Below are positions 30,361 through 39,328 of a stretch of DNA of 64,000 nt, one piece after another; positions within the stretch are counted from its first letter, which is position 1, and each line of letters starts with the position of its first letter. The stretch is taken from positions 1 through 64,000 of the forward strand of contig NZ_JAIVFW010000006.1 in assembly GCF_020829595.1 (NCBI RefSeq), given 5' to 3'. A model generated the notes under the pieces. It worked only from the letters and a program-made list of their open reading frames with translations, had not been told where the DNA came from and did not search any database. Origin of the DNA: Nostoc sp. CHAB 5844. Lineage in GTDB: Bacteria; Cyanobacteriota; Cyanobacteriia; Cyanobacteriales; Nostocaceae. The translations under genes and the position numbers were made by a program.

Positions 30361-31005
30361 TTACTTCTGCAAAAATTTCTCAAACTCTCGCACTGCAACG
30401 CTGGAACCGACTTGCCAACTTCGCTCAACATACTGCGGTATCAGCTTTTTCACATCAAAATCAGGAAAATTGTCACTTGTTTGACTCTCTTGATACTGCT
30501 GTTCATCAAAGTGATAGATTAGCAAATTATTTCGACGATAAATCCAGAGTTCACCAGGAGCAATAGCTTGATAGTCTTCTGATTTTGTGGTTGAAGTCAA
30601 ATCAACTTCAATCACTAAATCGGGAGGTGGGTCAATTTCAAAGTCTAGACGCTCTTTGCCCAAAATGCACTGACGATTTTGAATATAAAAACAGTAGTCT
30701 GGTTCTGCTCCTTGTTGATTTGTAAGCTTCAGAGTAATTGGTGTAAATGCTTCCCAGTCTTGACCTTGATAACGGAGCAAAGCTTTTACCAAGTCTGCTA
30801 AAATATCAACATTCTTGCCATGCCCCGGTAAAGGCGACATAATTCTGATTTCTTGAGTAGTAGTACTATATCTGATTTTTAGCCCAGCTTTATCTTGGCG
30901 ACGGTTAAGTAGATTTTCGTAATCATCCCAAGTTCGACATCGCAAGATTAACTCATCTCCTGGAGCGAGTGCAATGACATCTTGGGTAATTAGAGGTAAA
31001 GTCAT
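30361..31005 (-). CDS. Uma2-family (DUF820) endonuclease-like protein
   Basis: 214 aa. The Uma2 fold is recognisable: LITQDVIALAPGDELILRCRTWDDYENLL, IRIMSPLPGHGKNVDILADLVKALL, EPDYCFYIQN, and DLVIEVDLTSTTKSEDY, where the D...E-x-D pattern corresponds to the PD-(D/E)xK nuclease core; TTKSED continues the usual metal-site region. Cyanobacteria carry dozens of these genes and their roles are unsettled; transposon or restriction relatives have been proposed. Single gene, no obvious partner. Confidence 0.85.
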   Translation of the reverse strand: MTLPLITQDVIALAPGDELILRCRTWDDYENLLNRRQDKAGLKIRYSTTTQEIRIMSPLPGHGKNVDILADLVKALLRYQGQDWEAFTPITLKLTNQQGAEPDYCFYIQNRQCILGKERLDFEIDPPPDLVIEVDLTSTTKSEDYQAIAPGELWIYRRNNLLIYHFDEQQYQESQTSDNFPDFDVKKLIPQYVERSWQVGSSVAVREFEKFLQK

Positions 31006-31176
31006 TTCAGTAATTCACTGCCGACTGAATGATTATAACAATTGAGGTTTGTGGATTTTCTGCCTCAAACTGATGGGCGATCGCTGTCAAGCTCAAAATC
31101 ATTGTATTTTGAACATAAATACCCTATTTCTGTTCAGTATCCAAAATAAAGTTGAGAAATGATATACAAAAATAGT

Positions 31177-32904
31177 CTATAAGTTCGCATCATCCCATCC
31201 ATAATTCTCTGTCCCAATATACTTTTCGAGTAACTGAACTAATTTAATAAGATAAGTGTAGTTATAACCATACTTACTAATAATTTTCTCAGCATCTACA
31301 TCTGCAATACCCTTAAGGTAACACTGTCTTTCGCTTATATCTAATAGTAGTTCACCTTGAATTGCATTAAGATTTGTTTGTTTATGAATTCTTTGTCTTT
31401 GAGCTATTTGCCAAGCTTGATCAAACTTTTTAACCTGAACTAGGCTGACAATTTGCTGCGCTTCTTCTCTGTATCCTTCATCATTTAATTGGCTTGCTAT
31501 GTTAAGGGCATTAGCACCCTGTTCTAGTGTTCGTCCGTCATATCCTAAAGGACGAGCAGCAGCATCACAAAATTCATCAGTAGATGAGTTTATTGAAAAA
31601 TTACCGTTTTCATTTTTCTTGTTTGTGTATATCATTTGGCGTTTAACCGCTTTAGCTGTCTCAATTCGCTTCCTATGTTCAAACTCTCGCAATAATTGAA
31701 CTCCATCCTTGACACGGTGTAAATTTTCATCAAGAACGCGACATTCGATTTCAACTGGAGATAGGTGAGACCCAACACGTATAATAGGAACTTGAGGTAA
31801 ACCAGCTTCGATAGCAGCTCGACAACGACGATGCCCAGAAATAATTTGTAAATTTCGACCTTGTTGAGTTACCAAAATAGGATTATTTTGGAAAAATCCT
31901 CTTTCTCTGATTGATTCAATTAAATCTGATATGTTATCCTCCGTCCCGTATATTTCAGTATTGAGTGGATGAGGTTTTAGTTTCCTTGGATCGGCTTTTT
32001 CACTTTGCAGAAATATTACTGTTGATGTAGTGTCAGATAAATCTGTAGTTGCAAGTTTAAAGTTAGCTACTAGTAATTCTCTTCCTCCTTTGGATTTTCG
32101 TCCCTCCGCATTTGTCATGCTGTATAACTTTTCCCAAGGATAAAAATTTGCCCAAGAATATAAATCAAGAATTTCAGGAGAATTGTCAATTGTCATTAAC
32201 CAATCATGAGAGCAATTTCTGAGTCCTGCTGCTAATAGCCCATGATTAAAGCCTGTGTGTAAATCTCCTAACTTACCGTATAACTTTGAAGCTTCCGCTG
32301 ACAAATATGGAGGATCAAGAAAAAGAAACACGTTCTTTCCTGGCTTGCGAATTAGTTCTTGGTAATCCTGGCAAGTAAACTGAACTTTTTTTAAATGTCC
32401 ATTTAGTGCGCGTAATCTTTCTATGCTTGAAGCCGTGAAACGATCACAATATGCTAACGGCGTTAGTCCACCAGATTCAGTTGTTCCACTAGATGTGCTT
32501 CGATTCAAAATAAAAAATTTTGCAGCACGGTATAGACGTTCGTTTGGCAATGACTCTAGCTGTTTGAGATATTCACTACGAAATTTCGTCCATTCAGGAC
32601 TTTTATGCTTTGGTCCACTGTAAGCTATGCGGAGATCAGTAACTAGTTTACATAGCGATTCAACATCTTCTTGAGTTTGCCACCAAAAATCCATCAATAA
32701 AGCATGAGCATCATTTCCCCAATACAATTCAGCAGATAAGTTTGCAATTGCATACAGTAAAACGCTACCACCACCGAGAAAAGGTTCACGAAATTCTTTA
32801 ATAGTACGTATTTTATTAACTTTATTAATGACTTGAGATAAAAATGGTATATCCTTCTGCTTTCCTCCTGGATATCTAAGAGGAGATTTTAATTCTTTAG
32901 TCAT
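31177..32904 (-). CDS. Dam-type adenine DNA methyltransferase fused to a ParB-like domain
   Basis: 575 aa from ATG 32904; a TTG 7 codons earlier is less likely because the ATG forms ATGACTAA with the stop of the gene before. Domain 1 (about 1-285) is a D12-class N6-adenine methyltransferase: SPLRYPGGK, the SAM motif REPFLGGGSVLL, and the catalytic FLDPPY. Domain 2 (about 300-395) is a ParB N-terminal-like domain: PRKLKPHPLNTEIYG, DLIESIRERGFFQNNPILV, ISGHRRCRAAIEAG. The C-terminal 180 residues are helical, perhaps DNA-binding. It is the last gene of an overlapping trio with a putative nuclease, so it is probably the modification subunit. Recognition sequence unknown. Confidence 0.88.
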   Translation of the reverse strand: MTKELKSPLRYPGGKQKDIPFLSQVINKVNKIRTIKEFREPFLGGGSVLLYAIANLSAELYWGNDAHALLMDFWWQTQEDVESLCKLVTDLRIAYSGPKHKSPEWTKFRSEYLKQLESLPNERLYRAAKFFILNRSTSSGTTESGGLTPLAYCDRFTASSIERLRALNGHLKKVQFTCQDYQELIRKPGKNVFLFLDPPYLSAEASKLYGKLGDLHTGFNHGLLAAGLRNCSHDWLMTIDNSPEILDLYSWANFYPWEKLYSMTNAEGRKSKGGRELLVANFKLATTDLSDTTSTVIFLQSEKADPRKLKPHPLNTEIYGTEDNISDLIESIRERGFFQNNPILVTQQGRNLQIISGHRRCRAAIEAGLPQVPIIRVGSHLSPVEIECRVLDENLHRVKDGVQLLREFEHRKRIETAKAVKRQMIYTNKKNENGNFSINSSTDEFCDAAARPLGYDGRTLEQGANALNIASQLNDEGYREEAQQIVSLVQVKKFDQAWQIAQRQRIHKQTNLNAIQGELLLDISERQCYLKGIADVDAEKIISKYGYNYTYLIKLVQLLEKYIGTENYGWDDANL

Positions 32905-33130
32905 ACGAATCTTCCGGATCGTCAATTAACTCAATTGAGGCCAGCCAGACAATTTCCTCCCAATTGTCATCTATTGGTGCTGGCAGTTTACCTAATTTTT
33001 CCTGTATGCTGTTAGCAAATGAAACAAGAAGTTCCAAGGGTAGTTCACCAAAACCTCCATCGAATTCAATTAACTCATTTATAAATTTGTCGATGCAATC
33101 TGATTGGCGATTTTCAAAACTTCGGTCCAT
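32897..33130 (-). CDS. Small, strongly acidic protein between nuclease and methyltransferase genes
   Basis: 77 aa (MDRSFENRQSDCIDKFINEL...). About 20 Asp/Glu against 5 Lys/Arg, with a run of acidic residues at the end (ELIDDPEDSYD). Its start lies 52 bases inside the 3' end of the upstream gene, and its stop overlaps the methyltransferase ATG by 8 bases, so it must be translated from the same message. No helix-turn-helix is apparent, so it does not look like a classical C (controller) protein. The charge suggests a partner or DNA-mimic inhibitor; that is inference. Confidence 0.65.
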   Translation of the reverse strand: MDRSFENRQSDCIDKFINELIEFDGGFGELPLELLVSFANSIQEKLGKLPAPIDDNWEEIVWLASIELIDDPEDSYD

Positions 33131-33972
33131 CGTTTGTCCTCTTGATTATATATAAGGTCTCCAAAATTCTGCTTAACTTCATGAGTTACACGCTCTAACT
33201 TTTCACTATCCACTCCAAAAAAACCACTATTCAAGAGCGAAAGTCTAAATTCTCTTAAATGTTCCCAATGTTTAACAGGTGAATTAATTGCAATACTGCA
33301 AGTAAAACATGTTTGTCTTTTATCTGGGGGAGGAGCATTTTTTGCCCAATTTTTTGGACCCTTACCCGAAACTCCATCAAACACCCAAGGTTGGCACTTC
33401 GGTTCATTTAGAATTCTATAAGCACGATCACTTTCAGTTTTGTCCTCCTGTCCAGGCCAATGTCGAATAAACGCAAAAGTAATCCAATCATTTGCAAAGA
33501 TGTCAAAAAACTCCTTAAAGTTATACACACAAATATCAATTACATGTTTTGTTACTGAGGGATGAGTTAGGATTAACTCGGCAGGATGCCTAGAAATTCC
33601 TTGCTTTAAATTCATATCCATCATAAGAATACGGAGTAAAGACTGAAATCGGGGACGATCCATAGCTGTCTGCCAAGCAACATTACGGTTCTTATCTGTG
33701 TAATGAATATTTTTAACCTGATTATCAAACCATTGAATATCAACACCTAGAGTAAGAAAATCACTTCTAAAACCCTTATTGTAAAGAAAAGAGGACTCTA
33801 CCTGCTTTAAAGAAACAGGGATACCGTTTAATAAAACATCAGCTTTTTTCCGGTTATCGTTGACTTTTCCAATACTCTCAACATGAGTTAGAACACCTAT
33901 ATGAGGTAGCATGACCTTACCGCAGTTTTCTTCAAGCCATTCAATAACTTGTTTTTCATTTCCTCTTGTCAT
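33079..33972 (-). CDS. Putative restriction endonuclease (PD-(D/E)xK-like)
   Basis: 297 aa. I recognise no named family. Near the N-terminus KKADVLLNGIPVSLKQVESSF resembles the PD-(D/E)xK core in which Asp45 and Lys56 would be catalytic; the middle acidic residue is replaced by Ser54 (SLK), as happens in some restriction enzymes. A CFTC motif with downstream His residues (about 218-240) could be a metal site or structural. It is the first gene of the trio, and the following genes overlap it, ending with a methyltransferase, which is the main argument for a restriction enzyme. Its own promoter should lie at 33973-34146. Confidence 0.6.
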   Translation of the reverse strand: MTRGNEKQVIEWLEENCGKVMLPHIGVLTHVESIGKVNDNRKKADVLLNGIPVSLKQVESSFLYNKGFRSDFLTLGVDIQWFDNQVKNIHYTDKNRNVAWQTAMDRPRFQSLLRILMMDMNLKQGISRHPAELILTHPSVTKHVIDICVYNFKEFFDIFANDWITFAFIRHWPGQEDKTESDRAYRILNEPKCQPWVFDGVSGKGPKNWAKNAPPPDKRQTCFTCSIAINSPVKHWEHLREFRLSLLNSGFFGVDSEKLERVTHEVKQNFGDLIYNQEDKRWTEVLKIANQIASTNL

Positions 33973-34146
33973 CTACTTTATGTCAAAGTATATTTAGCAA
34001 CCTAATCCTAGCAAAGATTAGTGTTTATTATTGCTAAAAATTTAAGAGCTAATTAATGATAAAATACTGCAAGTAAGCAGCAGATAAAAGCGATATCGCT
34101 GATATTCATGGGCGATCACTTTTCATTACAAAATAACTGTCAATAA

Positions 34147-35505
34147 CTAATTAGATGGTAGTGGTTGCTGATTTTCTAGAGTTTGACTACCAAATGTCCG
34201 AGGTATTTGGATTAGCAGTACTGTCATATTAATTGCCATATAAGCTACCAGAGACATCCACAGTAGTTGGTTATTGTGAATATACCAGGCTGCGATCGCT
34301 ATAGGCAGAAAGCCAAATCCGAAGGCAATTAAGACTGCATTACGTAAGATAGCACCTTCTTTTAAGCCGATGAAATAACCTTCTATCATAAAAGCAATGG
34401 CGGTTAATCCTAGAAGCGGCAGCAACCAGATGCTATAAGTACTGATATGTTTGTTGACTTCTGCGTGATTAGTTAATAGGCCAAATACTGCATCAGGAAA
34501 CAGCACCGACACTAAAGCAAAACCTAATGCAATCACTAAACTGGTTAATACAGAGACATTCAGTAATGCACTCATCTGTTCTTTAGCACCTTTGCTGTAA
34601 AAGTTGCCAGTCAGTGTTTGAGTTGTCATACCTACACCTTGCACTGTAAACTGACTCAACAAAGCAATCTGTAATAACAAACCGTTCTCTGCTAAGATTT
34701 CAGTTCCCATTGCTGCACTCAAGTTGGTAAAGATGGCGTAAGTAGAAATCAGAACTACAAATCGGATGAGAATATTACTTTTGAGTGCCACAGTATCTTT
34801 CAAGGCTACCCAATCAAAAACCTCTTGCAAGGCGGTGGGTAAAGTTTGCCAGGGAATACTAAAACAGGCATATATAATTCCAGTCAGTAAAGCCAGATAT
34901 TGACTAATCGCTGTTGCTAGTCCGGCTCCCATACTTTCCCAACCCCACCGCGAAATCATCAGATAGTCCAGCACCACATTAGAACCATTACCAATCACAG
35001 ACATGAGCAGGACTACGCTATTCTTTTCTTGCCCCATAAACCAGCCGATTAACACAAAGTTCAGCAAAACAGCCGGCGCTCCCCAAATTCTAGCTTGGAA
35101 ATAATCAGAGCCAGCGATTTCTATTTCTGGGGAACCACTAAGAATCGTAAAGCCAATTTTTTGTAATGGGTGTTGTAGGGACAGAATTAGTAAGCCAATT
35201 CCCAGGGCAATTAAGCCACTGCGTATCCCGGCCAAGAGTACGGCTTTGTGGTCATCGAGTCCTACAGCTTGTGCCGTCAGCGCATTCACACTAGAACGCA
35301 GAAATTTCAATACCCGATAAAGGTAGTCAAAAATAATAGTTGCCAAAATCACTCCCGCCAAGTGACGGATATCTGCCAAGTGTCCTAAAAAGGCAATGTC
35401 TACCAAACCTGCTAAAGGAACCATCATGTTAGATAGCACACTAATACTTGCCAGTTTGTAAAAGCGAGGCAAGAAGTTGTACTTGGGTGAGACCGCAATT
35501 GTCAT
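34147..35505 (-). CDS. MATE-family multidrug/metabolite efflux transporter (DinF-like)
   Basis: 452 aa with about 12 hydrophobic helices in two similar halves, as in MATE antiporters that use Na+ or H+ to export organic cations. The N-terminus reads FYKLASISVLSNMMVPLAGLVDIAFLGHL with the typical MATE helix-1 Asp region, followed by FLRSSVNALTAQAVG; the second half repeats the pattern (GLLLQIALLSQFTVQGVGMTT). The early FLRSS-x-N pattern places it near DinF-like members. Substrate unknown. Monocistronic on the minus strand. Confidence 0.9.
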   Translation of the reverse strand: MTIAVSPKYNFLPRFYKLASISVLSNMMVPLAGLVDIAFLGHLADIRHLAGVILATIIFDYLYRVLKFLRSSVNALTAQAVGLDDHKAVLLAGIRSGLIALGIGLLILSLQHPLQKIGFTILSGSPEIEIAGSDYFQARIWGAPAVLLNFVLIGWFMGQEKNSVVLLMSVIGNGSNVVLDYLMISRWGWESMGAGLATAISQYLALLTGIIYACFSIPWQTLPTALQEVFDWVALKDTVALKSNILIRFVVLISTYAIFTNLSAAMGTEILAENGLLLQIALLSQFTVQGVGMTTQTLTGNFYSKGAKEQMSALLNVSVLTSLVIALGFALVSVLFPDAVFGLLTNHAEVNKHISTYSIWLLPLLGLTAIAFMIEGYFIGLKEGAILRNAVLIAFGFGFLPIAIAAWYIHNNQLLWMSLVAYMAINMTVLLIQIPRTFGSQTLENQQPLPSN

Positions 35506-35693
35506 AGATTGTTGTCTGTACTGGAATTTATCTTCCAGTCTGAACCATTGTTGGTTGATTTGCCAAAATTAGGACTTACGCAGTAAGACGAAAAATCAAG
35601 GGTTTGGGTCAGGGTGTAAAGCTTATGGTAGTTTAAAGTTACAGGCATATATTGCAAAATGTAAACTTTACCTCATGACTGGAGAGCAGAATC

Positions 35694-36335
35694 TTGGGTA
35701 TAGAACTACGCAGTTTCGTATTTCTTGACAGCTTGCAGCCTCAACACGCAGCTTACATGGGAACAGTAGCTCAAGGTTTCTTGCCATTACCAGGAGATAC
35801 ATCACTGTGGATTGAAATCTCTCCTGGTATTGAAATCAATAAAATTACTGATGTAGCATTGAAAGCTGCCTCTGTTCGTCCGGGAGTCCAGGTAGTTGAG
35901 AGATTATACGGTTTATTAGAAGTTCATTCTGGCTCTCAAGGCGAAACACGCACAGCTGGTCAAGCCATTTTGGATACGTTAGGAGTCAGGCGAGAAGAAT
36001 GTCTCAAACCGCGTGTTGTTTCTAGCCAAATCATCCGCAACATTGATGCTTACCAAACACAACTAATCAATCGCACTCGCCGAGGACAACTACTACTAGC
36101 GGGACAAACCTTGTATGTATTAGAAGTTGAACCAGCTGCTTACGCCGCACTAGCAGCTAATGAAGCAGAAAAAGCAGCAGCAATTAATATTTTGGAAGTG
36201 CAAGCTGTAGGAAGTTTTGGCAGGTTGTATTTAGGTGGACAAGAACGGGATATTCTAGCAGGTGCAAGGGGAGCGTTAACCGCAATTGAAAGTGTAGCTG
36301 GTCGGACAAATCCCAATAGTGGCCGCCAGGAGTAA
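35694..36335 (+). CDS. ccmP: Carboxysome shell protein CcmP (tandem BMC domain)
   Basis: 213 aa, the exact length of known CcmP. Starts with TTG at 35694, giving [23 protein letters not shown], which matches the conserved CcmP N-terminus, so the unusual start is well supported; a GGAGAGCAG motif lies just upstream. Two BMC domains (about 1-105 and 106-205) form a pseudohexameric trimer that stacks face to face and may gate larger metabolites such as RuBP or 3-PGA across the beta-carboxysome shell. As in other cyanobacteria it is away from the main ccmKLMN operon. The pentapeptide-repeat gene begins 10 bases after it and is probably co-transcribed. Confidence 0.93.
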   Translation: MGIELRSFVFLDSLQPQHAAYMGTVAQGFLPLPGDTSLWIEISPGIEINKITDVALKAASVRPGVQVVERLYGLLEVHSGSQGETRTAGQAILDTLGVRREECLKPRVVSSQIIRNIDAYQTQLINRTRRGQLLLAGQTLYVLEVEPAAYAALAANEAEKAAAINILEVQAVGSFGRLYLGGQERDILAGARGALTAIESVAGRTNPNSGRQE

Positions 36336-36345
36336 AGGAGAGAAG

Positions 36346-37146
36346 ATGGCAAATCAAGAGCATCTGGTTTTACTGAAAGCAGGTGCAGTTACCTGGAGTG
36401 AATGGAGACAGAAAAATCCTCAAATTCAACCAGACCTTAGCGCTGTGAACTTGCAAGGAGATAACCTTAGAGGTGCAAATCTCCAAAAAGTCAACTTGAC
36501 TAAAGCAGATTTGAGTCAAGCTTTACTCGTGCGTGCTAACCTCAACAGTGCAGACTTTAGTGGTGCGAACCTTTATCAAGCCAAGCTAATTGAAGCAAAC
36601 TTGAGTGCAGCTAATTTTAGTGTGGCTAACTTGCGGGGTGCAACTCTGATACAGGCAGATTTGCGTTATGCTAACTTCATTGGTGCTGATTTGAGCGAAG
36701 CAAATTTAAAAGAAGCAGCGATCGCAGATGCTATCCTCATAGGTACTGACCTGAAAGATGCTAACCTCAGAGGCGCTGATTTAGGTGCAGCAAAACTTAC
36801 ACGCGCCAACCTCGCCTACGCCAACCTAATTGAAGCCAATTTAATTACAGCCGACCTCAGCAAAGCCAATCTCTACAAAGCAGACTTAATTGGAGCTTAC
36901 CTTTACAAAACAGATTTGTGCAATGCTAATCTCAGTCATGCTCACTTGAGTAGTGCTTATTTACTGCAAGCTAACCTCAGTGAAGCTGACTTAACAGGTG
37001 CTAACTTGAGTTGGGCTAACCTCCAAGGAGCAAACTTGGCAGGTGCTAACCTGACTGACGCTAACCTGACTGGCACTAAACTTCGGGGCGCTAATCTCAT
37101 CGGGGCAAATCTTCAGGATGCAATTATACCTGAAGTGTGTAATTAA
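36346..37146 (+). CDS. Pentapeptide-repeat protein
   Basis: 266 aa from ATG 36346, with an AGGAG ribosome-binding site in the 10-base gap after ccmP. After a short non-repeat head (about 1-30, containing AVTWSEWRQKNP) the rest is an unbroken run of A(D/N)LxxA pentapeptides, about 45 of them, which fold as a right-handed square beta-helix. Pentapeptide proteins are abundant in cyanobacteria and mostly of unknown role. The strict repeat suggests a single long rod. Co-transcription with ccmP is inferred from spacing and does not prove a carboxysome role. Confidence 0.92.
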   Translation: MANQEHLVLLKAGAVTWSEWRQKNPQIQPDLSAVNLQGDNLRGANLQKVNLTKADLSQALLVRANLNSADFSGANLYQAKLIEANLSAANFSVANLRGATLIQADLRYANFIGADLSEANLKEAAIADAILIGTDLKDANLRGADLGAAKLTRANLAYANLIEANLITADLSKANLYKADLIGAYLYKTDLCNANLSHAHLSSAYLLQANLSEADLTGANLSWANLQGANLAGANLTDANLTGTKLRGANLIGANLQDAIIPEVCN

Positions 37147-37744
37147 TAATTAAACTTTTCACTCCGAAACTAACTATTAATAGAACTTATGTACAAAGGT
37201 TAGTTTTGGATATTTAGTTAACAGCAGTTAGGATTTAGGCGTATGAGGAAGGGTTGTGTTCACTTAAACTTCACACCCCGAAATCCTTTTCCACCATCTC
37301 TGCAATAATTTGATGCTCTTAAATAACTTCAAGAAACGGCTTGCACTTAAGTATTACTACTGTAGTATAGATATTACTTATAAATAGTGTAGAACATAGT
37401 ATAAAAACATAACACTATGTCAAACACAAAGCAAGTTACACAGCAATAAATCTTAAATAACTCCAAAAAATGTAAAACTTCGATAAAGATACTGACGATT
37501 TAGCCATTTTTTTATCTGCTGACACTAAGATTTACCCAGTTAATAAAAAACTATCTACGTTTAAAAAGCTACTATTTTTACTGATATCGACAAGATTATG
37601 ACTACACGGATAAAATACTTTAAGTCCTATCTAAGTGATAAAAACATCTAAGTATAAAAAACTTTGATTCTTCTGCAGAGATAATATCCAGTTCTTCACT
37701 TATTTTTTAAATAGATTATCTAACATCCCAAAATAAAGCCGTAT
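37147..37744. other. 600-base AT-rich leader region of the EPS cluster
   Basis: No gene seen. The region is AT-rich with short repeated stretches such as ACTATG/AACATAGT around 37370-37425. As the only large gap upstream of the + strand polysaccharide genes, it should contain the main promoter and regulatory sites of the cluster. Confidence 0.5.
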
Positions 37745-39196
37745 ATGAGTCATCACAGTACTACTACCAAGCATATAACCAACTACAATAATTTGCGTAG
37801 TTCTCCACTAGATTTACGTGCTTCTGCATTTTTCAAGCTTAGTAAAGGAGCTTGGTGGCTACGGATACTAACATTAGTAGTGATAGATTGCTTTGTTTTA
37901 TTCCTAGCTTGGACATTAGCTCAATATCAAGTTTTTCCTGTTGATGCTGCTGGATATGCAAAAAACAACTATGTACCTGAGTTAATTTTAATCCAAATAG
38001 CAGCCTTAGCTCTCCAAGGTTCATATCAATCAGGTCAGCAACGTTGTGACTACTTGAATATTATTAAAACACTAACTTTTGCTCATGGTTTAATATTATT
38101 TATCAGTGTTTTATCCGAACCTATTATAGAAGCTACTAAATCGACGTTAACAGTATCTTGGTTGCTGAGTACAGCTTCAGTAATTGCTGGTAGAGCAGTT
38201 GTTGAATTAATCCTTAAATACCTGCGGCAGAGAAAAATACTAGGTTGTAACTCAGTTTTTGTTATTTGTGAACCTGAACATTATGAGCAAGTTACTAAAT
38301 TCATTAAACATGAAAAGCGTTATATAATTCGGGGCAATGATACAGCGATATCATTAGATAGATATAATCGGGAAGCTACTTTAGAAAGACTCAACAGATT
38401 GGGAATAACAGAAGTTTTTATTGCTTGGGATGCTATAAAAAATAGAATGTTTTTGTGCTGGCTATTTCAAGCAGCCGGCATAACGGTCAACATTATACCT
38501 ATGCAATTAAAACCGATACATAGACAAGTGTACATCCAAAAAGTTGGAGGGATGCCTTGTTTGAGTGTTAGTTGCCCAAAAATTATTGGTAGAGACTTCT
38601 GGCTAAAACGGATTTTTGACTTTTGTTTTACGGCTTTGTTTCTAATTTTAACCTCCCCAATTTATTTAGCGATCGCTACTGCAATCAAACTAGATTCTCC
38701 AGGGCCAGTATTTTACAAGCAAACCCGGATTGGTTTACGTGGACGACCATTCCAAGTATGGAAATTCCGCACGATGAGACCTGATGCTGACAAACTCCAA
38801 AAAGAGTTAGAAGCTTTAAACGAAATCAAAGATGGCATTATTTTTAAAATCAAAGATGATCCTCGCATTACCAGGATCGGTAAATTTCTCCGCCGTTACA
38901 GCCTAGATGAATTACCACAACTGTTTAACGTTCTGTTAGGAGAAATGAGTCTTGTTGGCCCTCGTCCTCTTCCTACTAGAGATGTAGAGAAATTTTTAGA
39001 CCATCATTTCTTGCGTCAAGAAGTTTTACCTGGTGTTACAGGTCTTTGGCAAGTCTCAGGGCGCTCTAACATCTTAGATTTTGAACAAGTAATCAATTTG
39101 GATATGAATTATATCGAAAATTGGTCACTGCAATTAGATTTTGAAATCTTACTAAGAACAGTTCAAGTTGTTTTGAAAAAAGAAGGCGCATACTAA
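37745..39196 (+). CDS. Polyprenyl-phosphate sugar phosphotransferase (EPS initiating enzyme)
   Basis: 483 aa, WbaP/WcaJ-type. About four N-terminal membrane helices (35-160) and a nucleotide-binding-like loop domain (about 165-275) precede the catalytic bacterial sugar transferase domain (about 285-483): a membrane-anchoring helix [51 protein letters not shown], the [21 protein letters not shown] core, and [13 protein letters not shown]. It transfers a hexose-1-phosphate from a UDP-sugar to undecaprenyl phosphate, the first step of repeat-unit assembly. First gene of the cluster. The sugar cannot be told from sequence. Confidence 0.92.
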   Translation: MSHHSTTTKHITNYNNLRSSPLDLRASAFFKLSKGAWWLRILTLVVIDCFVLFLAWTLAQYQVFPVDAAGYAKNNYVPELILIQIAALALQGSYQSGQQRCDYLNIIKTLTFAHGLILFISVLSEPIIEATKSTLTVSWLLSTASVIAGRAVVELILKYLRQRKILGCNSVFVICEPEHYEQVTKFIKHEKRYIIRGNDTAISLDRYNREATLERLNRLGITEVFIAWDAIKNRMFLCWLFQAAGITVNIIPMQLKPIHRQVYIQKVGGMPCLSVSCPKIIGRDFWLKRIFDFCFTALFLILTSPIYLAIATAIKLDSPGPVFYKQTRIGLRGRPFQVWKFRTMRPDADKLQKELEALNEIKDGIIFKIKDDPRITRIGKFLRRYSLDELPQLFNVLLGEMSLVGPRPLPTRDVEKFLDHHFLRQEVLPGVTGLWQVSGRSNILDFEQVINLDMNYIENWSLQLDFEILLRTVQVVLKKEGAY

Positions 39197-39328
39197 AGTA
39201 AAAGCACATTCACTTTCACGAAAAACTTTAAGTGCTTGTACACTCATAAAAATTTTCCCATGATGGAAAAAATGGAGTAAGCTCAAGAACTGACCAATTT
39301 TCATCAGGGTAATTGATAGGATACTGTA

